From Poecilobothrus nobilitatus (Eukaryota > Arthropoda > Insecta > Diptera > Dolichopodidae): a stretch of DNA of 64,000 nt. A model generated the notes under the pieces. The model was not told where the DNA came from, made no database searches, and saw only the letters and a list, made by a program, of their open reading frames with translations. The position numbers were made by a program, and so were the translations under genes. Position 1 is the stretch's first letter; every line of letters begins with the position of its first letter. The stretch lies in NCBI GenBank assembly GCA_947095535.1, contig OX352774.1:233145825-233209824 (forward strand). The letters run 5' to 3'. Shown piece after piece: positions 38,208 through 51,719 of the stretch.

Positions 38208-39783
38208 TTTATACCCGTACGATAGGATCGGGTATAATAAAATTACTCCTCCGTTTGTAACACCTCGAAATAAGCGAGCTAGATATACCTTCAAAGGTAT
38301 GGATCGGATCAGAAAAAAATTCTAAGACTTTTGAGCCATGTCCGTCCGTCCGTCCGTCCGTCAGCACGCTAACTCAAAAACTAAGAAAGCTAGAATCTTG
38401 AAATTTACACAAAATATTTTGGGAGTAATTTGTAGGTTCCCTATTTTTTTTGGTTGAGTTTGGACCAAGCCTTAGGGTAGCTCTCGAACACCTAACTTTT
38501 AGATCCCCACATTTTTTTTGCAATACAGCTATGAAATTTTAACTACTGATAGATCTCACAAAAATATTAATTTTATTTTTAATAACTTTTTTTTGTAGCC
38601 CCACCCGTTACGGAGCTACAGCTCCCCAAAGGTTCAAAAAAGCTCTATATTTAAATTGTTATAGCACAAGTTGTATAAGGTATATCTTCATTTTGAAAAC
38701 GCCAAACGATTACTACTTTCATTAGCTTTAAAAGTATATATACAATAAATATATATTTGTGGCATACGGTGTCTTAATTTACCGTTATGCAAACCTCAAA
38801 TTTTGCAAAATCCTTTAACCCTTCTATCTTCTAAACGGTTTAAGTTGGAAACTTGAAATTTTGACAGAAGTTAGATCTTTGAAAATAAGTATGAGTCATT
38901 TCAGAAATTTTTTTTGTATCACCCCCCGTTTACGAGCTGTAAGGGGTCAAAAACTGAAAATTTCCTATTTTTAAACACCTGTAACTTGAACACCTGTTAA
39001 AATTTTTTTGAAGTAATACACAAAAATTAAAGCTTCAACATTATACTCTTATTTCTGTTAACAACATTTTTTAATAATATAGGGTTACTTTATAATTGAC
39101 GAAAGTGTTACTTGATTTTTTCAAATTTTCTAACAAATTTCTTCAACAAATTTTTTGCATTTGTTTTATTCGATAATTTGAAATTGTTGAGGATGTAATG
39201 CGTAGTACATAAAAATGTAAATAAATATACAACATAACGGTTGCTTGAAGAATTTTTATTTATATGATATTGATATGCATACTTATATAATATCATGTTT
39301 ATTTACATATCGTATATGCCACTAGTGAATGAATGATAAGAGTATATATGTATATTATATAGTGCCGTATTTACATACATATATGTATTTTATTGTACTT
39401 ATAAGAAATTATTCTGTCAATGGAATATTTAAATATAATATAATATAATATTTAAAATTATATTTACTGTTTTGTACTTAGTAAATTTAATATACATTTA
39501 CCGCTTAGTATTAAATGGTACTATAGAATATTTGAAAAAGTTTTGGATTGATAATCGTTATGTGGAAGGTTAGAATCTGCTTTTAAAGAATGTACATATA
39601 AACATATAGTTTGAATATATGTACAACCCATAGTACTAGAAATTATAAAATTCACCCAAATTATTTTAAAATACTAAAATATTAAAACAATAATATTGTA
39701 AGCAGAGTGATAGGCTGTGAACATACTAACGGTTCGTACGGGTATCTAAGAGTTGACAAAGTCAACTGTATTCTTCCTCGTTT
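38208..39783 (+). mobile_element. DINE-1-like Helentron element (TATACCC subtype), copy B
   Basis: Same element as 13785-15368 but in plus orientation, 1576 bp. The 5' palindrome TATACCCG...CGGGTATA lies at 38210-38236, then ATGTCCGTCCGTCCG (about 38338-38362) and GCTAACTCAAAAACTAAG. The sub-terminal repeat TCGTACGGGTATC lies at about 39734-39746. The perfect hairpin AGTTGAC-AAA-GTCAACT is at 39751-39767, 16 nt before the CCTCGTTT end. The flanks are T-rich on the 5' side, as expected for insertion between T residues. It differs from copy A by scattered point changes. The reverse open frame 39108-39296 lies inside it and is not a gene. Confidence 0.87.
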
Positions 39784-41319
39784 ATATTGAAAATCATCAA
39801 TTTAATTCTAAATTAAATCCAAATACAAAACTACAAAATATTTCCTTTTAACTTTTCTTTCAAAAACCTTTTTTTTTTTTCGTTTTTTTTCTCGTCCTTT
39901 AATAAATTTTTTAATATTTTCTTATTATTTTTCTTATAATTCTTATTCATGTTGTTGTTGGTATATTATTTCTATTGTTGAAGTTTTGTTTTTTTTTTTT
40001 TTTTTTTTGCTATAACTACAGAAGTACTCTTTTCATTAATAAAATAATGAATTACTTACTTGCACATACATATATACATATATGTATATCTATTATATTA
40101 GTCAATGATTAATTATTATACACTAAATCTTAAAGTAAAACGAATCAATTTCGTTTCATTTTTCACAACAAAAATATAACAATTTTTTTTTTTATTTTTA
40201 TCTCATTCTTTAATTTTTTTTTTATCTCTTTTTCACTTATATTATAAGCTTTCTTGTATTTGTATATATATATATATAAACAAGAATTTTTCTGGTGGAT
40301 TTTCAATTTATTGGTATCAATGGAACATTTTAAGAGCCTAAATGCAATCAATCTAGATAATTCAATTTACTTTTTCTTTTACAATATAGGGAGGGTTTTT
40401 ATAAACACATTCACACATACTTTAATCCTGTATATGTAATTTTTTTTTTTTTTTTTTTACATTTTAAACACATATAGTATGTACATATATCAAATGAATA
40501 ATATTGGTATTTTTATACAAATTGCATACTACAAACTTATATACATTGGTATATGTATATTTTAATACAAAACAATTGGCAGGACTTAATTCGTAAACGT
40601 CAATATTGTATATTTTGTTTCTTGTGTTTTTTTTTTTTTTTTTTGTAATGCTTATTTTTTTATATTTTTTTTTATTTCTTAATATGTACATATATAAACT
40701 CGACCATCACCCATATATGGTATGAGGCAATGGATAATTTTCTACAATAAATTTTACTCGTATAAAATAGAAAATAAAATAAAAATTTGTTTTTTGAAAA
40801 GAAAAAAACAAGGATTGAAACGAACAAAATAAAGTATAGTTGATCTCGACAATCATAAAAATTACAAATCAAAAACGATTTTCTGATCCGGATTTTCTGA
40901 AAATTATCGGAAAATATCAGTTTTTTTCTCTATCAAATAAAAAAATAAAAAAAGATATCAAAACATTGAAAAGAAACTATAACAAATAACTGCAAAATTG
41001 CATATTTTTACAAAGATAATTGGATACTAAAAAAAAAAAAACTAATCATCAAAATTTGGATCCTGTCAAATAGAAAATTTTAAAAACATTCATTTGTTAT
41101 TTTATATCATTATAATACCTATAAAATTAATTTCAGATACACTTAAAAAAAATATAACATACAAACTATTCTGTTATACACAATCCAAACTATATAAAAC
41201 TCATATAGCCATAATTCACTTGTATTTTTAAATTTCATATAATGTACCACACAAAAAAAAAAAAAAAAAATTAAAAGTTTATTTGAATTAATTCACTATT
41301 AAAATAATGTATGAGACAA
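39784..41319. other. AT-rich spacer, no gene seen
   Basis: AT-rich with strong T runs (39991-40008, 40441-40458, 40628-40644). Open frames at 40163, 40254, 40464 and 40672 are low-complexity Tyr/Ile/Lys translations of TATATA and poly(T). Nothing is recognised. Confidence 0.55.
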
Positions 41320-41700
41320 TTTTATTAGATAAAATAATCACATTTCATTATTATTTAAAAAAAAAAATTCAGTATTTTTCAGTAAAAAAAATTTTGCAGT
41401 AAAACGAATATTTTATTCAAGAATTTTTAGCAGCATATGCAAAAATTTTTAAACATTTTACAAAGGTGCAAAGATAATTTTTTCTTATAATCAAGCTTAA
41501 GTATAAAACCGTTTTATTAGATAAAATAATCACATGTCATTATTATTTTAAAAAAAAAACATACAGTAAAGAAATTCAGTATTTTTCAGTAAAAAAAAAT
41601 TTGCAGTAATCAGCAAAACGAATATTTTATTCAAGAAGTTTTAGCAGCATAAAAATTTTTAAACATTGTACAAAGGTATAAAGGTAATTTTTTAAGTGAT
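41320..41700. repeat. About 192-bp tandem duplication
   Basis: TTTTATTAGATAAAATAATC occurs at 41320 and again at 41512. The following blocks repeat in order: ATTCAGTATTTTTCAGTAAA, AACGAATATTTTATTCAAGA, TTTTAGCAGCAT and TTTTTAAACATT.TACAAAGGT. Small indels separate the two units, so this is an older duplication. Confidence 0.85.
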
Positions 41701-43356
41701 TCCAGTTCATTCATTATTATTATACAAAAATCGAAAAAAAAAATAAAATGAATTATAGACAAAATATCAAAATTCAACAAGTTATTTATAATTAAAAATA
41801 AATCATTTTTATTTGATAAAATAATAAGAATAAAAAAAAATTATTAAATTAATCTGTCACAGATCATCTAAACCACATCTTCTTAAAATAGTTAAAACTG
41901 TAATAAATGGATATTTATACGAATGATGAGAGCAAAATTGTGACAAAATTATTAGAACTTATTTCTCTTCTATAAATAAAGACATCAGAAATAATGAAAG
42001 CATATGCAGCTTGTATTAAATATATTTTTATAAATATAATTATTAATAAACATACAATTAAAAAAGAAAAATATGATTATTTAATAGAAATCGCTATATT
42101 ATAATCACAAATCGCTATATTATAATCACAAATCGCTTTTATAATTTCACTTTCTTAATTTTTACAATTATATGACAACATTCTTACAAACCTTTTATTT
42201 TTACCGAAATAAAAAATCCTCAAATTAATCTCTTTTTATAAATAATTGATTGATAAACATTACAAACTAAAACTCAAATGAATAATATGGTTTTTTCCCC
42301 TTTTTTGTCTTTTTTTTTTTTTTTGTGACATATAAAAAACAAAGTAAAATAAAAATAAAAAAAAATAAACAAGAATTGAAATGTAATAAAACAAGGCACA
42401 AAAATAATGAAATAAATCTTTTTAAAATAAAATAAATTTTATATTTTTTTTTTTTTGGTTTGTCTTTTCTTTTTTATGTAGTACAATTTTTTTTGGAAAT
42501 TAATTATTTTGACAATATTTGGCAAAAGTTTGAAAACAATTTTAATTCAATTTTAAAATGAATCTATAGAGAAATTCTGTATACTATTCAAATGTCATAG
42601 GGGATTCTGGCACTTACAAATATACCCACACAATTTCAATTTATTCAACTGTTAAATTTTATTGGACTGCAAGAAATTGACGGAAAATTCAACATAAAAT
42701 ACAATACAATTTAGATAAAGTTGTTTAATACTAAAATTTTGAAATGAAATTAGATAAAAAAAAATGAAAAAATTGATTTGTAAATGAAACCTATATAAAA
42801 GATTATGGAAAACAATACTGAATCTGATATCACAATAATAATATATCACATTTTCATATATTATTGAAATTTAGATTGAATTTGACACTTAACTAATAAT
42901 CAGTGCCTTGTTAAACAGTAACAACACTTTTAGCTATAACTTATGATAACTTATTTACTTATTATTATCTTAAATGTAATGAATATATAGGATAAGTCCA
43001 GACTCACTTTTAAATGTTTAAAACTAAATTAAGAAAATATAATTTTGAAGGAAAATTTTTAATATCAAAATTTTAATAATATTTATTTCAAACATTTACT
43101 CTCATAAATATGCAATTAATTTTAACAATTTTAATTTTTTAGTTTCTTTTAAAAACTTATATAAAAATTTAAAGGTTTAATGAAGTATACTTTAGTTCAA
43201 TTTCATAATACTTGCAGTGCTAAAATAAATATAGAATTAATGTTTCGTCTCCTTGATTATTTAATTGTAGATATTGTACAAGTTTATCATCTTATATAAT
43301 ATAACATTTATTATATTACATTTTGCGCCATCTATTATTTGTATAAGAATTATTCA

Positions 43357-43384
<28 letters not shown>
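41701..43384. other. AT-rich spacer, no gene seen
   Basis: AT-rich sequence. A 21-bp word, AATCGCTATATTATAATCAC, is repeated at 42089 and 42110 with a partial third copy at 42131. The reverse open frame at 42652-42849 is low-complexity. A TA microsatellite at about 43357-43371 and a T run border the RTE remnant. Confidence 0.55.
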
Positions 43385-43387
<3 letters not shown>

Positions 43388-43975
43388 GTTTCCTCATAGA
43401 GCGTCCACATAGCTTCTCAATCATACTGTGTTTTGGACCATTCGTTTTACTTCTGCCCATGTCTTACCGCTTCTTAAATTTCTTTGGATACGTTTTCCTT
43501 CTGTGCAGTATCCCTATCCTTATGAATTGCACTCTAATACTTACCAAGCTATCGCGTTGGGTACTTTCCGGAGTGTATGTCCCATCCACTTCCATTTCTT
43601 CTATATATATTTGAAGTGTAATTGGTTTTTGTAATTGGTCTCACAAAAACATCATAGTTAGAAATTCACCTAGGCCCATAAGATAGTTACGATATGGTTC
43701 TTAAAATATTTATTAAAGAATATTTACAGCTTGTTGGTACTTGAATGCATTACAAACCATATTTTGCTACTATAGTAGGACTCATTTTACACAGAAATTG
43801 AATATTTTTATTTTGGTGCCTATTTATAGCCAGATGTGAAGATCTTCATACAGATCATAATCTGCCAAATGTTATTCTTGTTTGTTTCAATCTATTTTTT
43901 ACGTCTTCATCTACACCTTCATTTTTAGTAATTCTACTACCGACATAATTGAAGCAATTACAAGTTGAATTTTGA
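43385..43975 (-). pseudogene. RTE-like LINE reverse-transcriptase C-terminal remnant
   Basis: On the minus strand, from about 43975 downward, the frame reads CNCFNYVGSRITKNEG, then DVKNRLKQTRITFGRL, then KIKIFNFCVK, then (after shifts) TNKL...ILW, then KKWKWMGHTLRKV, then KTWAEVKRMVQNTV. This is the conserved order of the C-terminal region of RTE-type retrotransposon proteins (F.YLGS, ..R...A...F..L, K.K.....V...LLYG, ..KWRWIGH.LR, G..W.....). There are many in-frame stops and at least two frameshifts. No catalytic YADD or endonuclease remains. The plus-strand open frames at 43339-43614 and 43428-43634 are antisense shadows of this remnant. Confidence 0.85.
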
Positions 43976-46900
43976 AGCAAATTGGGGGGGATTTTAAAGC
44001 AAAACGATTAAAAGACCGGCGATTTAATCAAATATCACAAATATAAATAAAAACATTTTTTTCATTATTGAATTCCTAATATTAAAAAAACGAAAACTAA
44101 AAATCATTTTACATAAGTTATGAAACGATTTCTTTTAAAAAATTCACGCGTCAAATATAAAAAATAATTTATTGAATTAATTAATTTCATTTCAATTTTA
44201 ATTTATTTCTTTAACGTTTATTTTCCATTTTAAATCAAAATTTTCAATTAATTTTATCAATGAAAATTTTCACCACTGAATAAAAAATAGAATTAAATAC
44301 GGAAAAAAAAAAAAATAAATAAAAATTTTGAAAATAATTCAGAAAAATATTTCATAATTAGCACTTGAACAAGTGAATAAAAATAAATAAATATGAAACA
44401 CATAATCAATTGTCAAAAAAAAACAAATATACAAATAAATACATTTTTTAGAAAATCAATAAAAAATCAATAAAAAATTAATTAAAAAAATGTTTAATGC
44501 TGTCTTCTTTCAGTAATCAAAAATTAAATATTTTTTTTTTTTTAATCAATTTAAATTTTTTTTTTTTTTTGTAAAATTTAATAAAAATACAAAGTGTTGG
44601 GGGTGGAAAAAAAATCAATGGGTAAACTGTTTATTTTTTAATTATTAATTGTAACAATTTATTAGACGTCATTCCCTATTTGCATTAAAACTTTTGCATT
44701 AATTTAAACACTTTAAATTTGATATTTTTTTGTAGAAAATAATTATAGATACAGGATTTTTATGTGTTACATATCTGAAATCAGATTTTTTTTAATGATT
44801 AATTTTCTAAAAAATATTAATTTATAATCAGTTCCTTTTCCACTATTTAAAATCAATCTATAATGTAAATAAATTCAACCTTAAAATATTAATACATTAG
44901 TTTCGATTTACGTCAATATTCGTTAAGTACCAACTTTTTTAATTAGTTACATTTCTTCAATACAAACTTTTAGTTTTTAATGATTTTTAGTTAATTGTTC
45001 AACTTTTAGGTTGTTAAATCTGTTTGCATCATACAGACTTTGCATACACAAATTTTAATAAGAAGGAAGGCATGCTAGGAAAATGGTAATATTATGAATA
45101 ATAAATAAGAAAAGTGGAATGTTTAGAATATACTTTTATTATTATTATTGATCTCTAGAAATTCGTGTTAAATTATTATGTAAGACAATACTAGGGCTTA
45201 TTTCAGATTATAATTGCTTAAATTGCAATTAATATAAATTTATTTATTTATATTTTATTATAATTATTATATTTGAGTTATTATAATTTTATATGGAGGT
45301 GATCCCTGAAGAAAACCCATTATTTAAAAACACAAATTTTTTTTTTTTTTAATATAAAATGTTCGTATGTAAATTTATTTATAGAACGTAACAGTCTGTA
45401 AATTTATAAAAGCTGGCTAATTAATAATGTAAAACAAAAAGAAAACATATAAAAAATCCAATATCTTGAAAAAGACTGAGAATACAACCCTCATCCATAC
45501 GATGATTTAAGCCTCAAGAATCACCCCTTGTAATTCTTATGTGAAACACCCCTGTATAGTTATATTATTTTTGTATTATGGAGTAATGATCGAATAATCG
45601 AGTTCAATTCTAGGTTCTGAGATTCTATCTTGAGACCCCCAATAAATTGTCGACATTTTAAATACTATATGACATTCAGTTCTTCGAATATATATAAAAT
45701 ACAAACTTACGATTGAAAATTGCATAATATATACGTGTATTTAAACTGTTTTGTCATTTTCATTTTATTCTCTTTTACAACACTCTATACCCAAAAAATT
45801 ATTATTAAATATTTTATAATCGTAAAAAAAAAAAAATTTAATTTTGTATATTTTTAATAAATAATAAAAATAAATAAAATTAAATATTAATTTGTATAAA
45901 TTCAATTTAAAATTATTATAATTTAATAAAATCAAATTGATTGTTTAATTAATTCTCATTTATATAATCCATTTAAAAAAATGTATATTATAATTAATTA
46001 TTTTTTATTTAATTTAAACTATATTTTAAGTGGAATCTAACTAAATTATTTTTTTATTTAATTTAAACCATTTTAAGTGAAATCCAAACTCAATTATTTG
46101 CTATTAACTGACAATTTTTTTTTTAATTATTCAATTATTTATATTTATTTAAAAAAAAAACAAAAGTATAAGTATTCAAATTAATTTGATTTAATAAATA
46201 TAGCATATATAATGTTTTGAGAACACGATTAATTTCCTTAAAAACATTTAAAAACACATCCAATAAACGCATTTTCTTAAAATACTTTAATTCAAACGTA
46301 TATCTTTTTAAAATACTTTAACTGTTTTTAATTTTCTTTTAATATTTTCTTGATTCTATTCATACATTTTTTTTTTATATAACAACAAAACTAACCGTCA
46401 CAATTTAAAATCAAAAAAAAACAAAAACATACACAGGTAACAACCAATCAATAATTTATAATAATTTTATTAACCCGAATTCATTTTAATACAAAACACA
46501 AACTATTTATTTCTTACAAAAATCTCTCCACAAATCTACAGAAATTTTTTTTTTGTTTTTGTTTTTTTTTTTTTAATAGAAAAATTATTTTTTGAAAATT
46601 GTAAATCATCTTCACCAGGAAATAAAATTATAGAAAACATTGTTTTTTTCTTTTGTTTTTTTTATTGTTTTTTTCTGTAGGCCTTAAAAATAAATAAACT
46701 TTAAGCTTTTACATTTCCCTAAACAAATAAGTAAACAAACAAACAAACTAACAAAAAACCAAAAGAAAAAAAAAAGAAAACAAAAAAAAAATTTTATGGA
46801 TTTTCAAACTGGTTACCAGATTTTATGATTCGTCTCTACTAAATCATTGTTTAATTTTTCACCATAAATTGAAAAAAAAATTTTTTTAAGACTGATTTAA

Positions 46901-48648
46901 AAATGGTATGCCAATATCTTCAAATTTCAATATAGAAATTTCTTCATTGCGAAACAAATTGCAATGCTGTTCCGTTCATTTCTTATCATATTTTCTATTT
47001 TTTAATTTGTATAATTGAAAAAGAAACTATCAGTTCATATATAACAAATCTTATTTAACGTTTAGCTTTTTCCAACTAGTCAACTATCCTTTAAAAAAAA
47101 GCCAACTATCCTTCTTCAACTTTTCAGTATTTTTTCTAAGTTGTATGAAAAGTCATGCAAATCAGATATGAGATGTTCATTTATTGCACATAGTTTTAGC
47201 AATTATTCTGTTTATTATTAATATAGGAAGAGATAATGTTCCTCTGTATAATGGTCTTGAACTGGTAATTAATATAGTTTTAACAAATCTATAAAGTACC
47301 ATTTAACTAATAAATATGTATTTGATTACCTAAGCCGATAAATTAAAGTAATTTTATAGAAAAACACCTTCAGAGGTTCGAAAAAACTATATATGCGTCA
47401 AAGGTGATTTTATTCATTAAATTATTACCTTACTTTTCAATACGTATTTTCTATTACCATAAAGATTTTATTATATCAAATTTAGTAACTTCTTTTAAAT
47501 ATTTTAGAAAGTCTATTACATACCATATTATTTTAAAATCTAGAAGAATCTTTTTTTTATTATTAAAATCAATTAAATACTGGTAACTCTATGTTTATTA
47601 TTCAATCAATTTTTAGCATATATACAATATATATATATATATATGTATATTACATTATACACTATACAGCTGGGTGAGAGGGTAAATAAAAAATCTCGTA
47701 TATCACGTCTTGTCTTGTTATAAACCGTATTCTTTCTGTCCCTTAATCTAAAATTCTTTTTACTTTTATAAGTTTTCCATAAAAAAATAAAAAAATAAAA
47801 AATCGAAACAATTCAATGATTTGACGAAATTAAAAAAGTTTTTTTTTTTTTCTAATTTTGATTTTTTTCTTACAATTTTTTTTTTTTTTTTTTAGTTTTA
47901 TTCCTCCGAAAATTTCTTTCAACATAAATAAAAAAATAAATTTTCCTTAAAGGAAAAAACAAAATACTGTTGGGAAACAAATCAGGAAGAATTTTTGCAA
48001 ACTTTTTTTTTTGTTTTTTTTTTTGTTTTTTGTTTTTGTTTTTTTTTTTTTATTTTACATCATTAGAAGATGAATTACATAGGGATGCATGGAGATTTAA
48101 TAATACACATATATATATATATATATATAGATATAGATAGAGGATAATGAAGGGCGTTATTGCTGGTTGATGCTGTAAGGAAAAATAAGAAAAACTTTAT
48201 TCAATTTAATTTTGATAAAGGAAAAAAAAAAACTTTGAAATCGTTTTGTATTTTTGTTTTGTTTTTTTCTTTTTTGTGTTTGTTTTCAATTTTTTGTATT
48301 TGTTTCTTTAATAAAAGGTTTTCAGAATTTTTACCATTTTATTTTTTCTTCTTCTTTTTCCGATGCTAGAAGAAATAAAAATTGTTTTGTTTTCATTTTG
48401 TTTTTTGTTTCTTATTTTATGAATTACAGTCAAATAAAATGACCTAGTTATGAATTTATGTCGAGAAATGTTGTTTAAAAACAAAACAAAAAAAAAATTA
48501 AAATAAAAGTCGTAATTTTATTATATAGTATCCAAATCAATAAAACAGATTTTCTTTAATTATTTCATAAAATTGAAAGGTATATTTATTGCATTTCTTT
48601 TATTATAGTGTATTTCAATAAAAATTTAATGAATTTAAATTTAGAATG
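43976..48648. other. AT-rich spacer, no gene seen
   Basis: 4.7 kb of AT-rich sequence with long homopolymers (T runs 47871-47893, 48003-48049; A runs near 46760-46792) and a TA run (about 48108-48128). A slightly GC-richer patch at about 45475-45660 contains CTCAAGAATCACCCCTTGTA and CACCCCTGTATAG, reminiscent of a decayed transposon, but I cannot identify it. Open frames at 47404, 48160 and 48254 are low-complexity. Confidence 0.5.
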
Positions 48649-49684
48649 AAACGAGGGAGAGTGCAGTAGAGTAGACTGTGTCAACTCTGGGATACCCGTA
48701 TGAACGTAATATATCCTGTTTCTATAAAACTTGATCATCTTTTAAAAACATTCAGATGTTTTAGTACCGAACTACAGAGATATATTTATGTAAATTGTGG
48801 AGTTGTATGACAGCTACCTGAATCTATTGCGCCTAGCTTCATTAAGTTCCAAGAGATGCAAGAAGCCTGAACCGGCTGCTCTAGACCAACAAAATTTTAC
48901 AAAAGTTGTTGGCCTATAACTCGAGACATCTTTACTAAATTTCAGGTTCCTAGCTTCAACAGACACTGAGTTATTCTCATTTAAACGGATAAGTTGTATG
49001 GCAGCTACCCGAACCCGTCGCACCACCACAACCAAATTTTACAAAAGTGGTTGCTATAAAACTTGATCATCATTTGCAAGATTTCAGACGCCTAGCTTCA
49101 TTAAGTTCCAAGAGGTGCAAGAAGCCTGAACCGGCTGCTCTAGACCAACCAAATTTTACAAAAGTTGTTGGCCTATAACTCGACACCTCTTTACTAAATT
49201 TCAGGTTCCTAGCTTCAATAGACACTGAGTTATTCTCATTTAAACGGAGAAGTTGTATGGCATCTACCCGAATCCGCCGCACCACCACAACCTAATTTTA
49301 CAGAAGTTGTTGCCATAAAACTTGATCATCATTTGCAAAATTTCAGAAACCTAGCTTGAATAGATACTGAGTTATTTCTATATAAAGATAGAAGTTGTAT
49401 GGCAGCTACTCGAACCCGCCGACCGAAAATGTTGGATTTAAATAGCAAAACTAACAATTTTGCAAAAGTGCCGTAAAAAAAATTTCAGCCTCCTAGCTCC
49501 TTTATTTTTTGAGTTATCGTGCGACGGACGCACGGACGGACGGACGTACATGGCTTAATCGACTCAGAATTCGATTCTGAGCCGATCCATACCTTTGACA
49601 CTATATCTAGCTCGACTCCTTTAAGGTGTCACAAACGTAATGGCAAATTTATTATACCCTTGAACATAGTTCATACGGGTATAA
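48649..49684 (-). mobile_element. DINE-1-like Helentron element (TATACCC subtype), copy C, divergent
   Basis: On the minus strand it starts TATACCCGTATGAAC at the right edge and ends with a sub-terminal GTTCATACGGGTATCC. A hairpin GAGTTGAC-ACA-GTCTACTC with one mismatch follows (about 48671-48689 on plus), then CTCCCTCGTTT at the left edge. A GGAC-type microsatellite lies at 49521-49545. The ends match copies A and B in architecture but the interior differs. It is built from about two and a half copies of a 259-bp unit (GCCTAGCTTCATTAAG at 48831 and 49090). The two parallel minus frames at 48814-49035 and 49070-49288 encode near-identical peptides only because they read successive units. Confidence 0.82.
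48790..49400. repeat. 259-bp tandem repeat inside DINE-like copy C
   Basis: GCCTAGCTTCATTAAGTTCC begins at 48831 and 49090 (259-bp period). AAATTTCAGGTTCCTAGCTTC and GTTGTATGGCAGCTACCCGA words recur in step, and a third, partial unit follows to about 49400. It is analogous to the 477-bp array in the other subtype. Confidence 0.85.
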
Positions 49685-51719
49685 AAAGAAAAAAAAAAAT
49701 TAAATTATCATACATTCATCCTAAATGTATGCAACCACTTTTGATCGTATAGTTTAAGATTTGTGTCTAGTAAATTTAAGATATATTTGTTAATGACTAG
49801 TAAATATAATTTAAATCTGTTTTATTATTATAATATAATTAGCAAAATAAAAGTATAATTTTATTTGTGATATTGTTATAGGATAAATTAAGTTTGCAAG
49901 ATATAATGAAAAAAAAAATTTGATTAATCAATTAGGTATGAATGTGTTTTATCAGTTTTTACATCAGGATTTAAATTATTATCTTATTATTTTGTTTAAT
50001 TAACAGGAAATTAAAAATTATAAAGAAATGAGAGTAAATTTTAAATTTCTAATATTCAATTATAAAAATATATTTAATTGATTTTATATGTTGTTGACCT
50101 TTTTTTTTTATCATAAAATTCTTTTTTTTTTTAGCCATAAATCGGGTTTAAAGAAGTTTACATATATATTAATAAATTTTATTTTTACAATCACTTTTGT
50201 CCTACACAATTTAAAAATGCTTAGTGTGAGAAAAATAAATAAATATTTATTCAGATAAATTAAAATATTTATAAAATACATATGTATATATATATGTAAA
50301 TAGTTTTCTATAATATATTTTTTTTAAATGCTAAGCTTTATATTTTTTTTGCCCCCCTTAAATATTTATTCCTTTTACAATTGCTAAAATCAACATCTTA
50401 AAGTTATACAAAAATTTTGGGAATAATACAGGAATTTCAAGACCTCATCAAAAAAAAAAACAAAAAAAAACCAAAAATATATTTTTATTTTATTTTTTTG
50501 TTACTTTTTTAAACAAAAAATAAAAACTCGTAAAATAATTTTTTATTCAAATTTATTCAATTTTTATTATTTTCCTCCAAATAAAAAACAGAATACTCGT
50601 AAAAAAAAAAAACAACATAAAACAAATACAAATTATATTTATATAAATATAAAAATATGTCTATAGATATTTTTTACAAGTCCTTCGAATTATAAAATAA
50701 AAGGAAAAAAAAAAAGCAAAATACCAAACAAAACCTATATTTATCAATAATAAAAAATTTACATTCAATATAAGGCTTGGAAAAGAGCAATCAGCAATCA
50801 TTATTAATTTACAATTCACTCATACATACGGAATAATAAATAATATACAATATAAAAAAAAAAAAAACATCGACCCACAGGAGTTGGTTATTACAACAAA
50901 TAATACAAATAAATAAGAAATACAAAACAAAATAAAAAAAGAAAAAGGACATTCTTAAATTTCCTGCATGCAATTTAAAAAAAAAAATTACTGTGCATAT
51001 TGATATATATATAAAATACATGATATATATGAAATATATACTTACAAAATATATATATGTAATTATACATCATATATGGATTTCCATATAAATCATATAT
51101 GTTTTGATAAAATTTTTAATGATATACAGTAACGAACAAAATATTTATAAAAATTGAATTTTTTTTTTTCTTTATTTCCTCCGTCAAGTATTTTAAGGCT
51201 ACTCTTCAAAACAATTATTGAAAAAAAAATCAAATTAAAGAGATGTTTTTTTTTAATCGAAAAAAAAGATACTTCTTAAGACTATACTAACGCATATCGA
51301 AAATCTTATTTTTAAATCAAGTTAATTAAAGGTGTACGCTAAACGATAGCTCTTTATAGTATTTACATTTAATGTCTTTTTTGTTTCAAAATTTTTATTT
51401 TCACTCTTCACTCAGCCAATAATCAATAGTAAATTAAATGAATAGTTTATAATACATAATGATATCATGAGATTCGATAAGTTTTCGATATGATATACCT
51501 TTTTTACGTTAACTGAAGACATTTTTAGTTTAAATTAAGATTTTTCACTTAAAATAAAATAAAAAATATTCACTTAAAGTAAAAAAGTTTTCAGTTAAAG
51601 TTAAAAAGTTATATACAAAATCAAAACCCTAACTATAATAATAGTCATAACAAATCAATTGAAAAATATCCTATTACTAATAATTTGTACGCCTCTCCCT
51701 ATCTTATATACTAATATGA
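49685..51719. other. AT-rich spacer, no gene seen
   Basis: AT-rich with homopolymers. Open frames at 49519-49752 (partly over the 5' end of copy C) and 50809-51021 (minus) are not credible genes. A small palindrome ATATCAT...ATGATAT lies near 51461-51496. Confidence 0.55.

Noticed and set aside
43339..43634. Plus-strand open frames of 91 and 68 aa with membrane-like sequence
   Set aside because: Antisense shadows of the RTE-like remnant on the minus strand.
45475..45660. GC-richer patch with CACCCCTTG and CACCCCTGTATAG words as a transposon
   Set aside because: The inverted matches are too short and no family motif was recognised.
48814..49288. Two reverse-strand open frames encoding near-identical peptides, like a duplicated small gene
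   Set aside because: They read successive 259-bp tandem units inside a DINE-like element whose ends are clear; the similarity is explained by the DNA repeat.
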